A stretch of DNA of 64,000 bases from Azonexus hydrophilus (GTDB lineage Bacteria; Pseudomonadota; Gammaproteobacteria; Burkholderiales; Rhodocyclaceae), in the NCBI RefSeq assembly GCF_001956855.1, contig NZ_MTHD01000002.1, positions 620,001 through 684,000 of the forward strand, read 5' to 3'. A model generated the notes under the pieces. It searched no databases. It was given only the letters and a program-made list of their open reading frames with translations, and was not told the DNA's origin. The stretch's first letter is position 1; each line of letters starts with the position of its first letter. Below are positions 39,163-48,174 of the stretch, one piece after another. Both the position numbers and the translations under genes were made by a program.

Positions 39163-40602
39163 TCAGGCGAACACCCCGTGCACATACCAGCCCTGTGCAT
39201 CACGAAAAATCCAGGTCCACTGCCCCTGGGCATTGCGGGCGACGAAGTAGTCACGGCGGATGTCGCCGCTTGCCCCCGTTTCACCGCTGTCCCACCAGCC
39301 ACTTTCCAGCCGCTCGCCGCGGGTGACGAGTTGCAGCGGGCCGTGCCAGTGCGGGCCGTCGGCGCGTTCGGCCAGCGGCTGCGGCGTCGGCAGCAGCCAG
39401 AGTGGACGCGGCGCAGCAAATGTTGCGGTCAACGTGGGGTTTTCAACAAAAATGCTCGCCGGATCGCCGGCCCGCGTGGCGCATTCCGGGCGGTGGTCGG
39501 CGTGCAGCGCCAGGCTGCGCACGGCGTCGTCACCGAGCCGGGCGCGCAGGCGTTCGATGCAGGCGGCTGCCCCCTCGCCGCTTGCCGCCTGGTCGAACAG
39601 GCCGGCGCTGGCGCCAGGACGGGCAATGACTTCGTCGGCGGTCAGACGCAGCGTCTCGACCGGCGCTGCCAGTTGCAGGCGGCCGAGGTGTTCGCGCAAC
39701 AGGCGCATGAACCGCCCTTCGTCGGCGCAGGCTTCGCCGAAACGCAGCGACAGTGCGCTGGTCGAGCCGTCGTCGTGGGTCAGGTGCAGCGTGCAAGCGC
39801 GCAGCAGCGACTGGCGGACCTGCAGCCAGCCGGCCAGTGCGGCGAACAGGCGCTGCGCGGCGAAGGCCAGGCCTTCGGCGAATTCGACGCGCGACGGCAG
39901 TTCCAGCCCGGCGGCGAAGCGTTCGGGGAAGATAAAGGCCCGCTGCGGATCGGGAATTTCGCCACGGGCGCGCAGCAGGTCGTCGACCGGGCCGTTGCCG
40001 ATGCGCCGGCGCAGAGTGGCGGCCGGTTGCGCGATCAGCTCGCCGAGATGGCGCAGGCCGAAGGAGTCAAGCCGGGCGGCAATTTCGGCCGGCCAGTCGG
40101 GCACGGTGCACGGCAAGGCGGCGAGCGCCGGGTGCAACGCGGCTATCGTTTCGACCGTGCAGGCAGCGCCGGCGCGGGCCAGCCAGCGGGCGCCGAGCGG
40201 CGTCGGCGCGACTGCCCAGTCGGCGCTCCAGCCTTGTGCCCGGCAGCCGTCGAGCACGGCCGCGACGATGGCTTCGATGCCGCCGAACAAGCGTCGACAG
40301 CCGCCAATTTCGAGCAACAGCCCGGCCGGCGGCGCTAGGCTGACGGTCGGCGTGAAGCGCCCGGCCCAGCAGGCGAGATCGGCGAGCGCCCGGACTTCGC
40401 GCGCCGGATCGCGCTCGCAGACGCGCAAGCCGGGCAACAGGCCGAGCGCGGTCGACAGCTTCTGCCCGGGCAAAACGCCGGCTTCGGCGGCTACCGGGTC
40501 GGCGGTCAGGATGCGCCCGCGTGCTGTAACCGCGCTAGGCGACTGCCGCAGCGGCAGGGCTTCCAGCGTCAGCAGGGGAAAATGCAGGGCCAGCCACAAC
40601 AC
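39163..40602 (-). CDS. imuB: ImuB, Y-family polymerase-like mutagenesis protein
   Basis: 479 aa. N-terminus [17 protein letters not shown] is typical of ImuB. It resembles DinB-type polymerases but lacks the usual acidic catalytic triad and serves as the hub that links DnaE2 to the beta clamp. The C-terminus ends GQWTWIFRDAQGWYVHGVFA, in family style. The start overlaps imuA by 68 nt. One TGCGGTCGAC copy (40748) and one variant (39424) lie in this operon. Confidence 0.9.
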   Translation of the reverse strand: MLWLALHFPLLTLEALPLRQSPSAVTARGRILTADPVAAEAGVLPGQKLSTALGLLPGLRVCERDPAREVRALADLACWAGRFTPTVSLAPPAGLLLEIGGCRRLFGGIEAIVAAVLDGCRAQGWSADWAVAPTPLGARWLARAGAACTVETIAALHPALAALPCTVPDWPAEIAARLDSFGLRHLGELIAQPAATLRRRIGNGPVDDLLRARGEIPDPQRAFIFPERFAAGLELPSRVEFAEGLAFAAQRLFAALAGWLQVRQSLLRACTLHLTHDDGSTSALSLRFGEACADEGRFMRLLREHLGRLQLAAPVETLRLTADEVIARPGASAGLFDQAASGEGAAACIERLRARLGDDAVRSLALHADHRPECATRAGDPASIFVENPTLTATFAAPRPLWLLPTPQPLAERADGPHWHGPLQLVTRGERLESGWWDSGETGASGDIRRDYFVARNAQGQWTWIFRDAQGWYVHGVFA

Positions 40603-41248
40603 GCTTGTTCCTTCCCGGTCGGGGAATGTCGATCTGCAACAGGCGCGATGCCGGCCGGCCGCGCCGCTTCAGGATGCGCAACGCCAACCGGTCGGCGCCG
40701 GCGGTCAGGGTCAGACGCAGCGGTGCCGGCGACGGCGTGGCGGCATCTGCGGTCGACCGCCACAAAACGGCAAAAACCGATTGCCCCTCAGCCGCCACCT
40801 GCAGGCGGCGCAATGCCCGCGCATCGATGCCAGCGTCCGGCCAGGCGAGCAGGCCGGCAAAGCCACCGCATCTGAGCAATTGTTCGACACACCAGGCGCC
40901 CTGTTTGCCGGGCTGGATCACCAGCAGGCGCTCCGGCGCCACGCCGGCTGCGGCCCAGGCCGGCGCATGCGGCAGCCAGGGCGGCGCCACCAGTGCCAGC
41001 AGACCGCCCTCACCCGACAAGCGGGCCAGCGCCGGCAGCAGCAGACTGATTTCGCCGACGCCGCTGCGGTCTACCAGGATTTCGGTGAGATTTCCGCGCG
41101 GCCAGCCGCCACCCGGCAGTTCGGCGTCGAGTTCGGCATGGCCGCTGGCAATGGTGCCGGCCGGCAGGCCGGGCAAGGCGTCGCCGCGCCAGATGTCGCC
41201 GCGCGCCAGGACCGCCGCCAAATTTACCGGCGACGGCTGCGCGCTCAT
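40535..41248 (-). CDS. imuA: ImuA, SulA/RecA-like translesion synthesis protein
   Basis: 237 aa. Recognisable ImuA pattern: [26 protein letters not shown], then [20 protein letters not shown] and a C-terminal region of basic strands. It is required with ImuB and DnaE2 for damage-induced mutagenesis. It overlaps lexA by 4 nt and imuB by 68 nt, so expression follows the LexA-controlled operon. Confidence 0.9.
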   Translation of the reverse strand: MSAQPSPVNLAAVLARGDIWRGDALPGLPAGTIASGHAELDAELPGGGWPRGNLTEILVDRSGVGEISLLLPALARLSGEGGLLALVAPPWLPHAPAWAAAGVAPERLLVIQPGKQGAWCVEQLLRCGGFAGLLAWPDAGIDARALRRLQVAAEGQSVFAVLWRSTADAATPSPAPLRLTLTAGADRLALRILKRRGRPASRLLQIDIPRPGRNKRVVAGPAFSPADAGSPAAAAVA

Positions 41249-41850
41249 GAGAGTTTCGAAATGGCTCCGCGGATCAGGCCGACAGCAACACCCTCGATGG
41301 CGAATTCGACTTCGCCCGGGTTTATCACGATGGGCTCGAAATCCGGGTTCTCGGCGATCAGGCGGATCTGGTTCTTGCCGCGTTCCAGGCGCTTGACGGT
41401 GACTTCCTCATCAATGCGGGCAACAACAATCTCGCCATCGCGCGCCTGATTCGTTTTATGCACGGCGATCAGGTCACCGTCGAAGATGCCGGCGTCGATC
41501 ATCGACAGGCCGCGCACCTTGAGCAGGAAATCGGCGCGCGGATTGAACAGGCCGGCGTCGAAGTTGTAGCGCCCCTGCACGTTCTCGACGGCGAGGATGG
41601 GCGAACCGGCGGCGACGCTGCCGATCAGCGGCAGACCGAGTTGTTCGACCAGACGGATGCCGCGCGCCGAGCCGGGTTCAAGGTTGATCGCGCCCTTCTT
41701 GGCCAGTGCCTTGAGGTGGTCCTCGGCGGCATTGGCCGAGGCAAAGCCGAAGGCGGTGGCGATTTCCGCGCGGGTCGGCGGCGCACCGAGTACCTCGACG
41801 GTGTTCCTGATGAAATCGAGAATTTCTTGCTGACGCGGGGTGAGCTTCAT
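41245..41850 (-). CDS. lexA: SOS repressor LexA
   Basis: 201 aa. Winged helix ([37 protein letters not shown]) and S24 self-cleavage domain: scissile Ala-Gly in VAAGSPILA, Ser in [10 protein letters not shown], Lys in VTVKRLE. First gene of lexA-imuA-imuB. A LexA box lies 27 nt upstream of the ATG, so it represses itself and the mutagenesis genes. Confidence 0.97.
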   Translation of the reverse strand: MKLTPRQQEILDFIRNTVEVLGAPPTRAEIATAFGFASANAAEDHLKALAKKGAINLEPGSARGIRLVEQLGLPLIGSVAAGSPILAVENVQGRYNFDAGLFNPRADFLLKVRGLSMIDAGIFDGDLIAVHKTNQARDGEIVVARIDEEVTVKRLERGKNQIRLIAENPDFEPIVINPGEVEFAIEGVAVGLIRGAISKLS

Positions 41851-41876
41851 GGCCGGGCTCCGGCAATTTCTGATGA

Positions 41877-41892
41877 CTGTATTTTTGTACAG
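41877..41892 (-). promoter_or_regulatory. LexA box upstream of lexA
   Basis: CTGTATTTTTGTACAG on the plus strand: CTGT-N8-ACAG with AT-rich centre, extended to ACTGT...ACAGT. Located just upstream of lexA. Confidence 0.85.
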
Positions 41893-41921
41893 TTACCAGA
41901 AATAAGCAAGCCTGCCGTCAA

Positions 41922-43238
41922 TCAATCGTGAATCGTGTTCGAAAACGCCTGAACGACATCAACCACCCGCGTCGCCCCATCTCGCATCAGCTTGATCGCT
42001 TCACCGGCATTATTGGCCAATTCAACGCCAGCGCGCACCTCAGCCAGACCGTTGTTCATGCTGGTGCTGACCGAACCTGCTTCCTGCTGAATGGTGCGGA
42101 TCATCGTCGCGATTTCGCCGGTCGACTTGCCAGTGCGTTCGGCCAGCTTGCGTACCTCGTCGGCGACCACCGCGAAACCACGCCCGGATTCGCCGGCACG
42201 CGCCGCCTCGATCGCCGCGTTGAGCGCCAGCAGATTGGTCTGGTCGGCGATCTCGCGGATCGTATCTACGATCGACGAAATGCTCACAGTCTGCTCGCCG
42301 AGTACGGCCACCAGCGTTGCCGATTCGTCGACAATGCCTGCAATGCGCTGCATCTTGGCGACAGTATTGAGAATGATGCCTTCGCCGGACTGCGAGATTT
42401 CCCGCGTTTCCAGCGCCACCTGGTAGGCAGTCTCGGCGCCTTCACGCTCGGCGAGATTACGACGGACGCGTTCGCTGACATCGGTAGCGAACTTGACCAC
42501 CTTGACGACCTGACCATCCGGCCCGAATACCGGGTTGTAGCTCGCTTCCAGCCAGATTTCGCGCTGCTGGCGATCCAGCCGGGCGTACTGTCCGGCGCAG
42601 AATTCGCCACGCGCCAGACGAGCCCAGAACTGGGCGTATTCCGGACTGCGCGCTAGGCTGTCTGCGCAGAAAATGCGGTGGTGTCGGCCGACAACTTCGG
42701 CCGCCGAATAGCCCATGGTACGGCAGAAATTTTCGTTGGCGCGCAGGATAGTGCCGTCGGTGCGGAACTCGATGACTGCCATCGAGCGCTCGATTGCATC
42801 GACCATCGCCCGCTGGCTCGCCGCCTCAATCACCTGTTCGCTGACATCGGTGGCAAACTTGATCACCTTGATCACCTGTCCGGCGGCGTCGCGGACCGGG
42901 TTGTAGGTCGCCTCCAGCCAGATTTCGCGGCCGTCGCGGTGGCGCCGGCTGATCGTCCCACGCGAGAAATCGCCGCGCCGCAGGGCTGCCCAGAAAGCTG
43001 CGTATTCAGGTTTGGCCGCGTACGCCGGATCGCACAGCGTACGGTGATGCTGCCCCTTGAGTTCGGCCAGCGCGTAGCCCATCGTCCGGCAGAAATTTTC
43101 GTTGGCGTCGATGACGATGCCGTCGGGCGTCAACTCGATGACGGCCATCGACTGCCCCAGGGCTGTCTGAACAGCACGGCATTCGGCCAGGCTCGCTTCG
43201 AGTTCGGCGACCTGCTGCCGGTATTTGTTACCAAACAT
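41922..43238 (-). CDS. Soluble PAS-PAS methyl-accepting chemotaxis protein
   Basis: 438 aa from ATG 43238 with AAGGAAC upstream. Two tandem, very similar PAS domains (about 25-150 and 150-270) each with [11 protein letters not shown] and KFATDVSE; both precede a short MCP signalling domain whose tip [20 protein letters not shown] and [18 protein letters not shown] are intact. There is no transmembrane segment, so it is a cytosolic Aer-like receptor, probably sensing redox or a bound cofactor. The PAS repeat may be a duplication. Confidence 0.9.
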   Translation of the reverse strand: MFGNKYRQQVAELEASLAECRAVQTALGQSMAVIELTPDGIVIDANENFCRTMGYALAELKGQHHRTLCDPAYAAKPEYAAFWAALRRGDFSRGTISRRHRDGREIWLEATYNPVRDAAGQVIKVIKFATDVSEQVIEAASQRAMVDAIERSMAVIEFRTDGTILRANENFCRTMGYSAAEVVGRHHRIFCADSLARSPEYAQFWARLARGEFCAGQYARLDRQQREIWLEASYNPVFGPDGQVVKVVKFATDVSERVRRNLAEREGAETAYQVALETREISQSGEGIILNTVAKMQRIAGIVDESATLVAVLGEQTVSISSIVDTIREIADQTNLLALNAAIEAARAGESGRGFAVVADEVRKLAERTGKSTGEIATMIRTIQQEAGSVSTSMNNGLAEVRAGVELANNAGEAIKLMRDGATRVVDVVQAFSNTIHD

Positions 43239-43353
43239 GCCAGTTCCTTGAATTGACCAATTCATCAAATAGTACCAAAAACAATAAGCGATCCGCGTTT
43301 TTTCCAGCCGGAAAATCGGCTAATATCCGCCGTCGACCGCAACAGGACCCCAC

Positions 43354-43659
43354 ATGAAACTCCAGCATCTCGCCATCGGCGACCGTTTCGAGTACGACGG
43401 AAAAATCTTCGTCAAGACCGGCCCGCTCACCGCCTCGTCGGACCAGGGCGGGCAGCAGGTCATTCCCCGCTACGCCGTGCTCACGCCGCTTGATCAGCCG
43501 GCACCGGGAAACAAGGCGGCCGGTCGTGAACGGGTGAACAAGGCGGCGGTGCTCGCTGCTTTCGACCGTTTCTACCGGACCAGCGAGCGCCTCAGCGATC
43601 CCGCCGCACATGCCGAGCTGGCCAAGGCCCGGGCAGAATTCATCGCCATCTTCGACTGA
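43354..43659 (+). CDS. Conserved hypothetical protein
   Basis: 101 aa. N-terminal strands (MKLQHLAIGDRFEYDGKIF, VKTGPLTAS) and a C-terminal helical region (KAAVLAAFDRFYRTSERL). The stop is directly followed by the convergent dgt stop. No family recognised; a GTCGACCGCA motif lies 12 nt upstream of the ATG. Confidence 0.6.
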   Translation: MKLQHLAIGDRFEYDGKIFVKTGPLTASSDQGGQQVIPRYAVLTPLDQPAPGNKAAGRERVNKAAVLAAFDRFYRTSERLSDPAAHAELAKARAEFIAIFD

Positions 43660-45012
43660 TCAGGTCGGCAGCGCGTAGCCCTTGAGCTTGCGGTACATGT
43701 CGACCGCGTAGGAATCGGTCATGCCGGCGACGAAATCGGCCACCTGCAGCAAACGCACGTAGGGATCAGCATCGGGCGTGCCGCCATGGCCGAGAAACTG
43801 GACCGGCAGCAGCTTCAGCAGCATGCGCTCGCGGGTTGTCATGCGCGTTCCGGGGACGTCGGCGGCCGCTTCCACAGTATTGGCAAACAGCGCCAGCAAG
43901 GCGCCAAGCACCTCGAAACCGGCGGTTTCGATTTCCAGCGCCGGCCGTGCGGTGTAGATGGTTTCCTTGGCAATCTTCAGCACGGCCTGCAGCGGCACGC
44001 CGACCGGCGACTGATCAAGCAGTTCTTCGTCGAAACTGCCGTCAAGAATGGCATCCTCGTTTTCCAGGAAAACGCCGGCTGCATTCTCCAGCAGCCGGCC
44101 GATGGCCTTGGCGCGCAGGTATTCCAGCCTTTCCTTGGGATCGTGCAGGCGATCCAGGCGACCGCCGTTGATGGTATTGCCGGCCAGATCGGCGAGCAGG
44201 CATTCGGCATCCTTGTACGGGACGAAACCCAGGCGCGCCGCATCTTCCAGATCGACGATCAGGTAACAGGTGTCGTCCGCCACTTCGACCAGAAAAGCCA
44301 GCGGGTGCCGGCGCCAGGCGGTGTCGGGGATGCGCTCGACCAGACCGGTCGAACGGGCGACGCGGCGGAAGTTGTCCATGTCCTGCTGGAAGAAGCCGAA
44401 TTTCTTGCCGCTTTTTCCCGGTAATTCACTGTCGACCGCAGAAGGCCGCGGATATTTCGTGAAGGTCGCCAATACCGCGCTGGTCAGTTGCAGCCCGCCC
44501 GGGTTGGCCGGGCTCTGCAAGCGCGAGACGATGCGGAAGCCCTGCGCGTTACCCTCGTATTTCTCGAAATCCGCCTTCTGTGCCGGCGTGAAATCATGGC
44601 GTTCGAGCAGGCCGGAAATGCGGAACCATTCGCGGATCGCATCCTCACCGGCGTGGCCGAACGGCGGATTGCCGATATCGTGCGCCAGACAGGCAGCAGC
44701 GACGATGGCGCCGAAATCGCCCGATTCGACATCCTTCAGTCCGTGCCGGGCGATGATCTCGCGGCCGACCACGGCGCCGAGCGAACGACCGACGCAACTG
44801 GCCTCCAGGCTGTGTGTCAGGCGGGTCCGGATGTAATCGCTCTTGGACAGCGGGAAGACCTGCGTCTTGTCCTTCAGCCGGCGAAAGGCCGAGGTGAACA
44901 CGATACGGTCGTAATCCTGCTGGAAAGCCGTACGCTCGGCCGTGCCCGGCGCCTTGCCGGCGCCCAGGCGCTCGCTCGACAACAGTTTTTCCCAGACTTT
45001 CCGCTTATCCAT
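43660..45012 (-). CDS. dgt: Deoxyguanosinetriphosphate triphosphohydrolase
   Basis: 450 aa from the ATG at 45012. HD-domain enzyme that removes triphosphate from dGTP or other dNTPs. HD motifs: RLTHSLEA, LAHDIGNPPFGHAGE, and the VADDTCYLIVDLEDA segment. N-terminal MDKRKVWEKLLSSERLG is standard. The longer in-frame extension overlaps the next upstream gene and was not used. A GTCGACCGCAG motif copy is at 44431. Confidence 0.92.
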   Translation of the reverse strand: MDKRKVWEKLLSSERLGAGKAPGTAERTAFQQDYDRIVFTSAFRRLKDKTQVFPLSKSDYIRTRLTHSLEASCVGRSLGAVVGREIIARHGLKDVESGDFGAIVAAACLAHDIGNPPFGHAGEDAIREWFRISGLLERHDFTPAQKADFEKYEGNAQGFRIVSRLQSPANPGGLQLTSAVLATFTKYPRPSAVDSELPGKSGKKFGFFQQDMDNFRRVARSTGLVERIPDTAWRRHPLAFLVEVADDTCYLIVDLEDAARLGFVPYKDAECLLADLAGNTINGGRLDRLHDPKERLEYLRAKAIGRLLENAAGVFLENEDAILDGSFDEELLDQSPVGVPLQAVLKIAKETIYTARPALEIETAGFEVLGALLALFANTVEAAADVPGTRMTTRERMLLKLLPVQFLGHGGTPDADPYVRLLQVADFVAGMTDSYAVDMYRKLKGYALPT

Positions 45013-45047
45013 GGCCGTTCCGCATGCGCTTTTGATGGGCGCCGAGT

Positions 45048-45452
45048 TTACTCCGCTTCGAGCAATGCCCGCACGTGATCCGGCAGCGGTACCGATTTCC
45101 CGGTCTGCGTATTCATCCACACCACCTTGGCCGCGCCCTCGGCGTACAGCGTGCCGTCGATCAGCATGTCGACATAGGTCTGGCAACTGGAGCGCCCCAC
45201 CGCACCGACATAAGTCCGCACTTCAACCGTTCCCGGATAGTTCATCGGCATCAGGAAGGTACAGCTGGCATTGACGATCACCGGCCCGTCGCCGCCCGGC
45301 CGGACCTGGACCTTCATGTCCTCGATCCATTCGACCCGCGCCTGCTCCATGTAACGGAAATAGACGGTGTTGTTGACGTGCCCGTAGGCATCCATGTCAC
45401 CCCAGCGGATGGGCATGTTTGTAGTGTGGATGAGCTTTTTGCGGTGGTCCAT
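45048..45452 (-). CDS. Acyl-CoA thioesterase (hot-dog, 4-hydroxybenzoyl-CoA type)
   Basis: 134 aa. Active-site Asp loop RWGDMDAYGHVNNTVYFRYMEQ is characteristic of the YbgC/FcbC-like family. It probably hydrolyses short or aromatic acyl-CoA. It is divergent from the ETF-ubiquinone oxidoreductase gene with a PsrA-like operator directly at its start, suggesting fatty-acid linked control. It is 35 nt upstream of dgt. Confidence 0.85.
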   Translation of the reverse strand: MDHRKKLIHTTNMPIRWGDMDAYGHVNNTVYFRYMEQARVEWIEDMKVQVRPGGDGPVIVNASCTFLMPMNYPGTVEVRTYVGAVGRSSCQTYVDMLIDGTLYAEGAAKVVWMNTQTGKSVPLPDHVRALLEAE

Positions 45453-45466
45453 GAAACGATCGTTTG
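45453..45466. promoter_or_regulatory. PsrA/FadR-like palindromic operator
   Basis: GAAACGATCGTTTG contains the perfect palindrome AAACGATCGTTT and fits the PsrA half-site pattern GAAAC-N4-GTTTG. It lies in the 86-bp divergent gap between a thioesterase and etfD. A second palindrome ATACTGTACCGTAT is at 45492-45505. PsrA in Pseudomonas controls beta-oxidation genes including electron-transfer flavoprotein components. Confidence 0.55.
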
Positions 45467-45538
45467 AAAAAGGGTTGATGAAAGTTTTTCCATACTGTAC
45501 CGTATTGAAAATAAGCTCACAATAATCAAGGAGACATC

Positions 45539-47185
45539 ATGGAACGCGAAGCCATGGAATTCGACGTGGTCGTGGTCGGTGGAGGACCGGCCGGACTCGC
45601 CTCGGCAATCCGCCTGAAACAACTGGCAACGGAACACGGCAGCGACATTTCCGTCTGCCTGATCGAGAAAGGTGCCGAGATCGGCGCCCACATCCTGTCC
45701 GGCGCCGTCATCGACCCGCGTGCGCTCGATGAACTGCTGCCCAACTGGAAAGCCGACGGCGCCCCGCTCAACGCGCCGGTCAGCGAGGATCGCTTCCTGA
45801 TCCTGTCGGAAACCGGTGCGACGCAGGTACCGAACGCCCTGCTCCCCGGCTGTTTCCACAACGAGGGCAATTACGTCATCTCGCTCGGCAACGTCTGTCG
45901 CTGGCTCGGCGAGCAGGCGGAAGCGCTCGGTGTCGAGATTTACCCCGGTTTTGCCGGCAGCGAAGTGCTGTTCGACGAGAACGGCGCGGTCAAGGGTGTC
46001 GCCACCGGCGACATGGGCCGCCTGCACGATGGTTCGGAAGGCCCGAACTTTCAGCCCGGCATGGAACTGCACGGCAAATACAGCTTCTTCGCCGAAGGCT
46101 GCCGCGGCCACCTCGGCAAACAGTTGATCGCGCATTTCGACCTGAACAAGGATGCCGATCCGCAAACCTACGGCATCGGCCTCAAGGAACTCTGGGAAAT
46201 CGACCCGTCCAAGCACCAGACCGGCCTGGTCATCCACAGCGGCGGCTGGCCGATGCAGCCCGATACCTACGGCGGCGGTTTCCTCTACCACCTGGAAAAC
46301 AACCAGATCGCCATCGGCTTCGTCGTCGGCCTCGGCTACGAAAATCCGCACCTGTCGCCCTACGAGGAATTCCAGCGCTTCAAGACGCACCCGGAAATTC
46401 GCAAATTCCTCGAAGGCGGCAAGCGCATTGCCTACGGCGCCCGGGCGCTGACCGCCGGCGGCCTGCAGTCGCTACCGAAAACCACTTTCCCCGGTGGCGT
46501 GCTGGTCGGCGACGATGCCGGCTTCCTCAACGCCGCCCGCATCAAGGGCTCGCACTGCGCGATCAAGACCGGAGCACTGGCGGCCGAAGCCTGTTTCGAA
46601 GCACTGAGCGGCAGTCGCCAGCGCGACGAACTGGTCGCCTATCCGGAAGCCTTCCGCCAGAGCTGGCTGTACGAGGAACTGCACCGCGCCCGCAATTTCA
46701 AGCCGTGGATGAGCAAAGGTCTGTGGCTGGGCTCGCTGATGTTCGGCATCGACCAGCTGCTGCTGCGCGGCAAGGCCCCATGGACGCTGCGCCACACGAC
46801 GCCGGACCATGCCAAGCTCAGACCGGCGGCCGAATTTGCGCCGATTGCCTACCCGAAACCCGACGGCGTCATCACTTTTGACCGTCTGTCCTCGGTTTTC
46901 CTGTCGGCAACCAATCACGAGGAAGACCAGCCCTGCCACCTGCAACTCAAGGACCCCGCAGTAGCCATCACGGTCAACCTGGCAACCTACGACGCACCGG
47001 AGCAGCGCTACTGCCCGGCCGGTGTCTACGAGATCCTGCGCGACGAGGATGGCCGCAATGCCCGGCTGCAGATCAATGCGCAGAACTGTGTGCATTGCAA
47101 GACCTGTGACATAAAGGACCCGACACAGAACATCAACTGGGTCGTGCCGCAAGGTGGCGAGGGGCCGACTTACCCGAACATGTAG
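45539..47185 (+). CDS. etfD: Electron-transfer flavoprotein:ubiquinone oxidoreductase
   Basis: 548 aa. FAD-binding N-terminus VVVGGGPAGLASAIRLK, middle quinone-binding part GDDAGFLNAARIKGSHCA, C-terminal [4Fe-4S] motif with CPAGVYEI and CVHCKTCDIKDP. Membrane-associated enzyme that passes electrons from acyl-CoA dehydrogenases via ETF to ubiquinone. Strong AAGGAG site. Preceded by the PsrA-like operator. Confidence 0.95.
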   Translation: MEREAMEFDVVVVGGGPAGLASAIRLKQLATEHGSDISVCLIEKGAEIGAHILSGAVIDPRALDELLPNWKADGAPLNAPVSEDRFLILSETGATQVPNALLPGCFHNEGNYVISLGNVCRWLGEQAEALGVEIYPGFAGSEVLFDENGAVKGVATGDMGRLHDGSEGPNFQPGMELHGKYSFFAEGCRGHLGKQLIAHFDLNKDADPQTYGIGLKELWEIDPSKHQTGLVIHSGGWPMQPDTYGGGFLYHLENNQIAIGFVVGLGYENPHLSPYEEFQRFKTHPEIRKFLEGGKRIAYGARALTAGGLQSLPKTTFPGGVLVGDDAGFLNAARIKGSHCAIKTGALAAEACFEALSGSRQRDELVAYPEAFRQSWLYEELHRARNFKPWMSKGLWLGSLMFGIDQLLLRGKAPWTLRHTTPDHAKLRPAAEFAPIAYPKPDGVITFDRLSSVFLSATNHEEDQPCHLQLKDPAVAITVNLATYDAPEQRYCPAGVYEILRDEDGRNARLQINAQNCVHCKTCDIKDPTQNINWVVPQGGEGPTYPNM

Positions 47186-47211
47186 CGCCCTGCCGGGCAA
47201 TGGCGATTCGC

Positions 47212-47237
47212 GGCCGATTCGACGCGGCGAATCGGCC
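47212..47237. terminator. Perfect inverted repeat between etfD and fabI
   Basis: GGCCGATTCG and CGAATCGGCC around ACGCGG: 10-bp GC-rich stem, 6-nt loop. No U-run follows, so it may be an operator or a weak terminator for etfD. The fabI -10 follows 11 nt downstream. Confidence 0.45.
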
Positions 47238-47247
47238 ATTCTCGGTT

Positions 47248-47253
47248 TATAAT
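47248..47253 (+). promoter_or_regulatory. Candidate -10 element for fabI
   Basis: TATAAT, with the fabI ATG 33 nt downstream and AGGGAGA RBS. No clear -35; the position is occupied by the inverted repeat, which would fit a regulated promoter. Confidence 0.5.
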
Positions 47254-47285
47254 CTCGCGGCTAAACCCCCTAGGGAGAACAACAC

Positions 47286-48083
47286 ATGGGCTTTCTCGCC
47301 GACAAGAAGATTCTGATCACCGGTCTGCTGTCCAAGCATTCCATCGCCTACGGCATTGCCAAGGCCTGCCACCGCGAAGGCGCGCAGCTGGCCTTCACCT
47401 ATCAGAACGAGCGTTTCGAAGACCGCATCAAGAAATTCGCCGCCGAATTCGGCAGCGACATCACCATTCCGGTCGATGTCAGCAGCGATGAACAGATCAC
47501 CAACCTCTTCGTCGAACTCGGCAAGCGCTGGGACGGCCTCGACGGCCTGGTCCATTCGATCGCCTATGCACCGACCGAAGCCATCGAGGGCGATTTCCTC
47601 GACGGCATCACCCGCGACGCCTTCCGCATCGCCCACGAAATTTCGTCGTACAGCTACCCGGCACTGGTCAAGGCTGCACGGCCGATGATGCAGGGGCGCA
47701 AGAGTGCGGCGCTGGCACTGTCCTACCTCGGCGCCGAACGCACGATGCCGAACTACAACACCATGGGCCTGGCCAAGGCCAGCCTGGAAGCCGCCACGCG
47801 CTACCTGGCATTCTGCCTCGGCCCTGAAGGCATCCGCGCCAACGCCATTTCCGCTGGCCCGATCAAGACCCTGGCGGCCTCCGGCATCGGCAACTTCGGC
47901 AAGCTGCTGGCCTACAACTCGCACAATGCACCGCTGCGTCGCAACGTGACCATCGATGAAGTCGGCAATGTCGCCGCCTTCATGCTGTCCGACCTGGCCA
48001 GCGGCATCACCGGCGAAATCACCTATGTCGATGGCGGCATGAACACCGTCGCCCTCGGCAACGCCGACCCGCTGCCGGCCTGA
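47286..48083 (+). CDS. fabI: Enoyl-[acyl-carrier-protein] reductase (NADH)
   Basis: 265 aa short-chain dehydrogenase-like enoyl reductase, last step of each fatty-acid elongation cycle. N-terminal [17 protein letters not shown] nucleotide site, active-site Tyr-x6-Lys pattern seen in [12 protein letters not shown], and the [11 protein letters not shown] loop. This is the usual target of triclosan-type inhibitors. Followed by a strong terminator at 48115. Confidence 0.97.
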   Translation: MGFLADKKILITGLLSKHSIAYGIAKACHREGAQLAFTYQNERFEDRIKKFAAEFGSDITIPVDVSSDEQITNLFVELGKRWDGLDGLVHSIAYAPTEAIEGDFLDGITRDAFRIAHEISSYSYPALVKAARPMMQGRKSAALALSYLGAERTMPNYNTMGLAKASLEAATRYLAFCLGPEGIRANAISAGPIKTLAASGIGNFGKLLAYNSHNAPLRRNVTIDEVGNVAAFMLSDLASGITGEITYVDGGMNTVALGNADPLPA

Positions 48084-48089
48084 TCGAAA

Positions 48090-48110
48090 TTTTGCGGTCG
48101 ACCCGCAAAA
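48090..48110. repeat. Dispersed motif copy, intergenic after fabI
   Basis: TTTTGCGGTCGAC followed by CCGCAAAA: one of the few intergenic copies, with A/T tracts on both ends. Lies between the fabI stop and its terminator. Confidence 0.7.
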
Positions 48111-48114
48111 ACAG

Positions 48115-48155
48115 CAAAAAACGCCGACCCGGCTCTTCCCGGTCGGCGTTTTTCT
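48115..48155 (+). terminator. Rho-independent terminator after fabI
   Basis: AAAAAACGCCGACC ... GGTCGGCGTTTTT, a 13-bp-class GC-rich stem with flanking A/T tracts, loop CTCTT region. It works for either strand by symmetry; the SulP gene starts 20 nt later. Confidence 0.85.
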
Positions 48156-48174
48156 TTGGCGAAAGGATTGCCTG

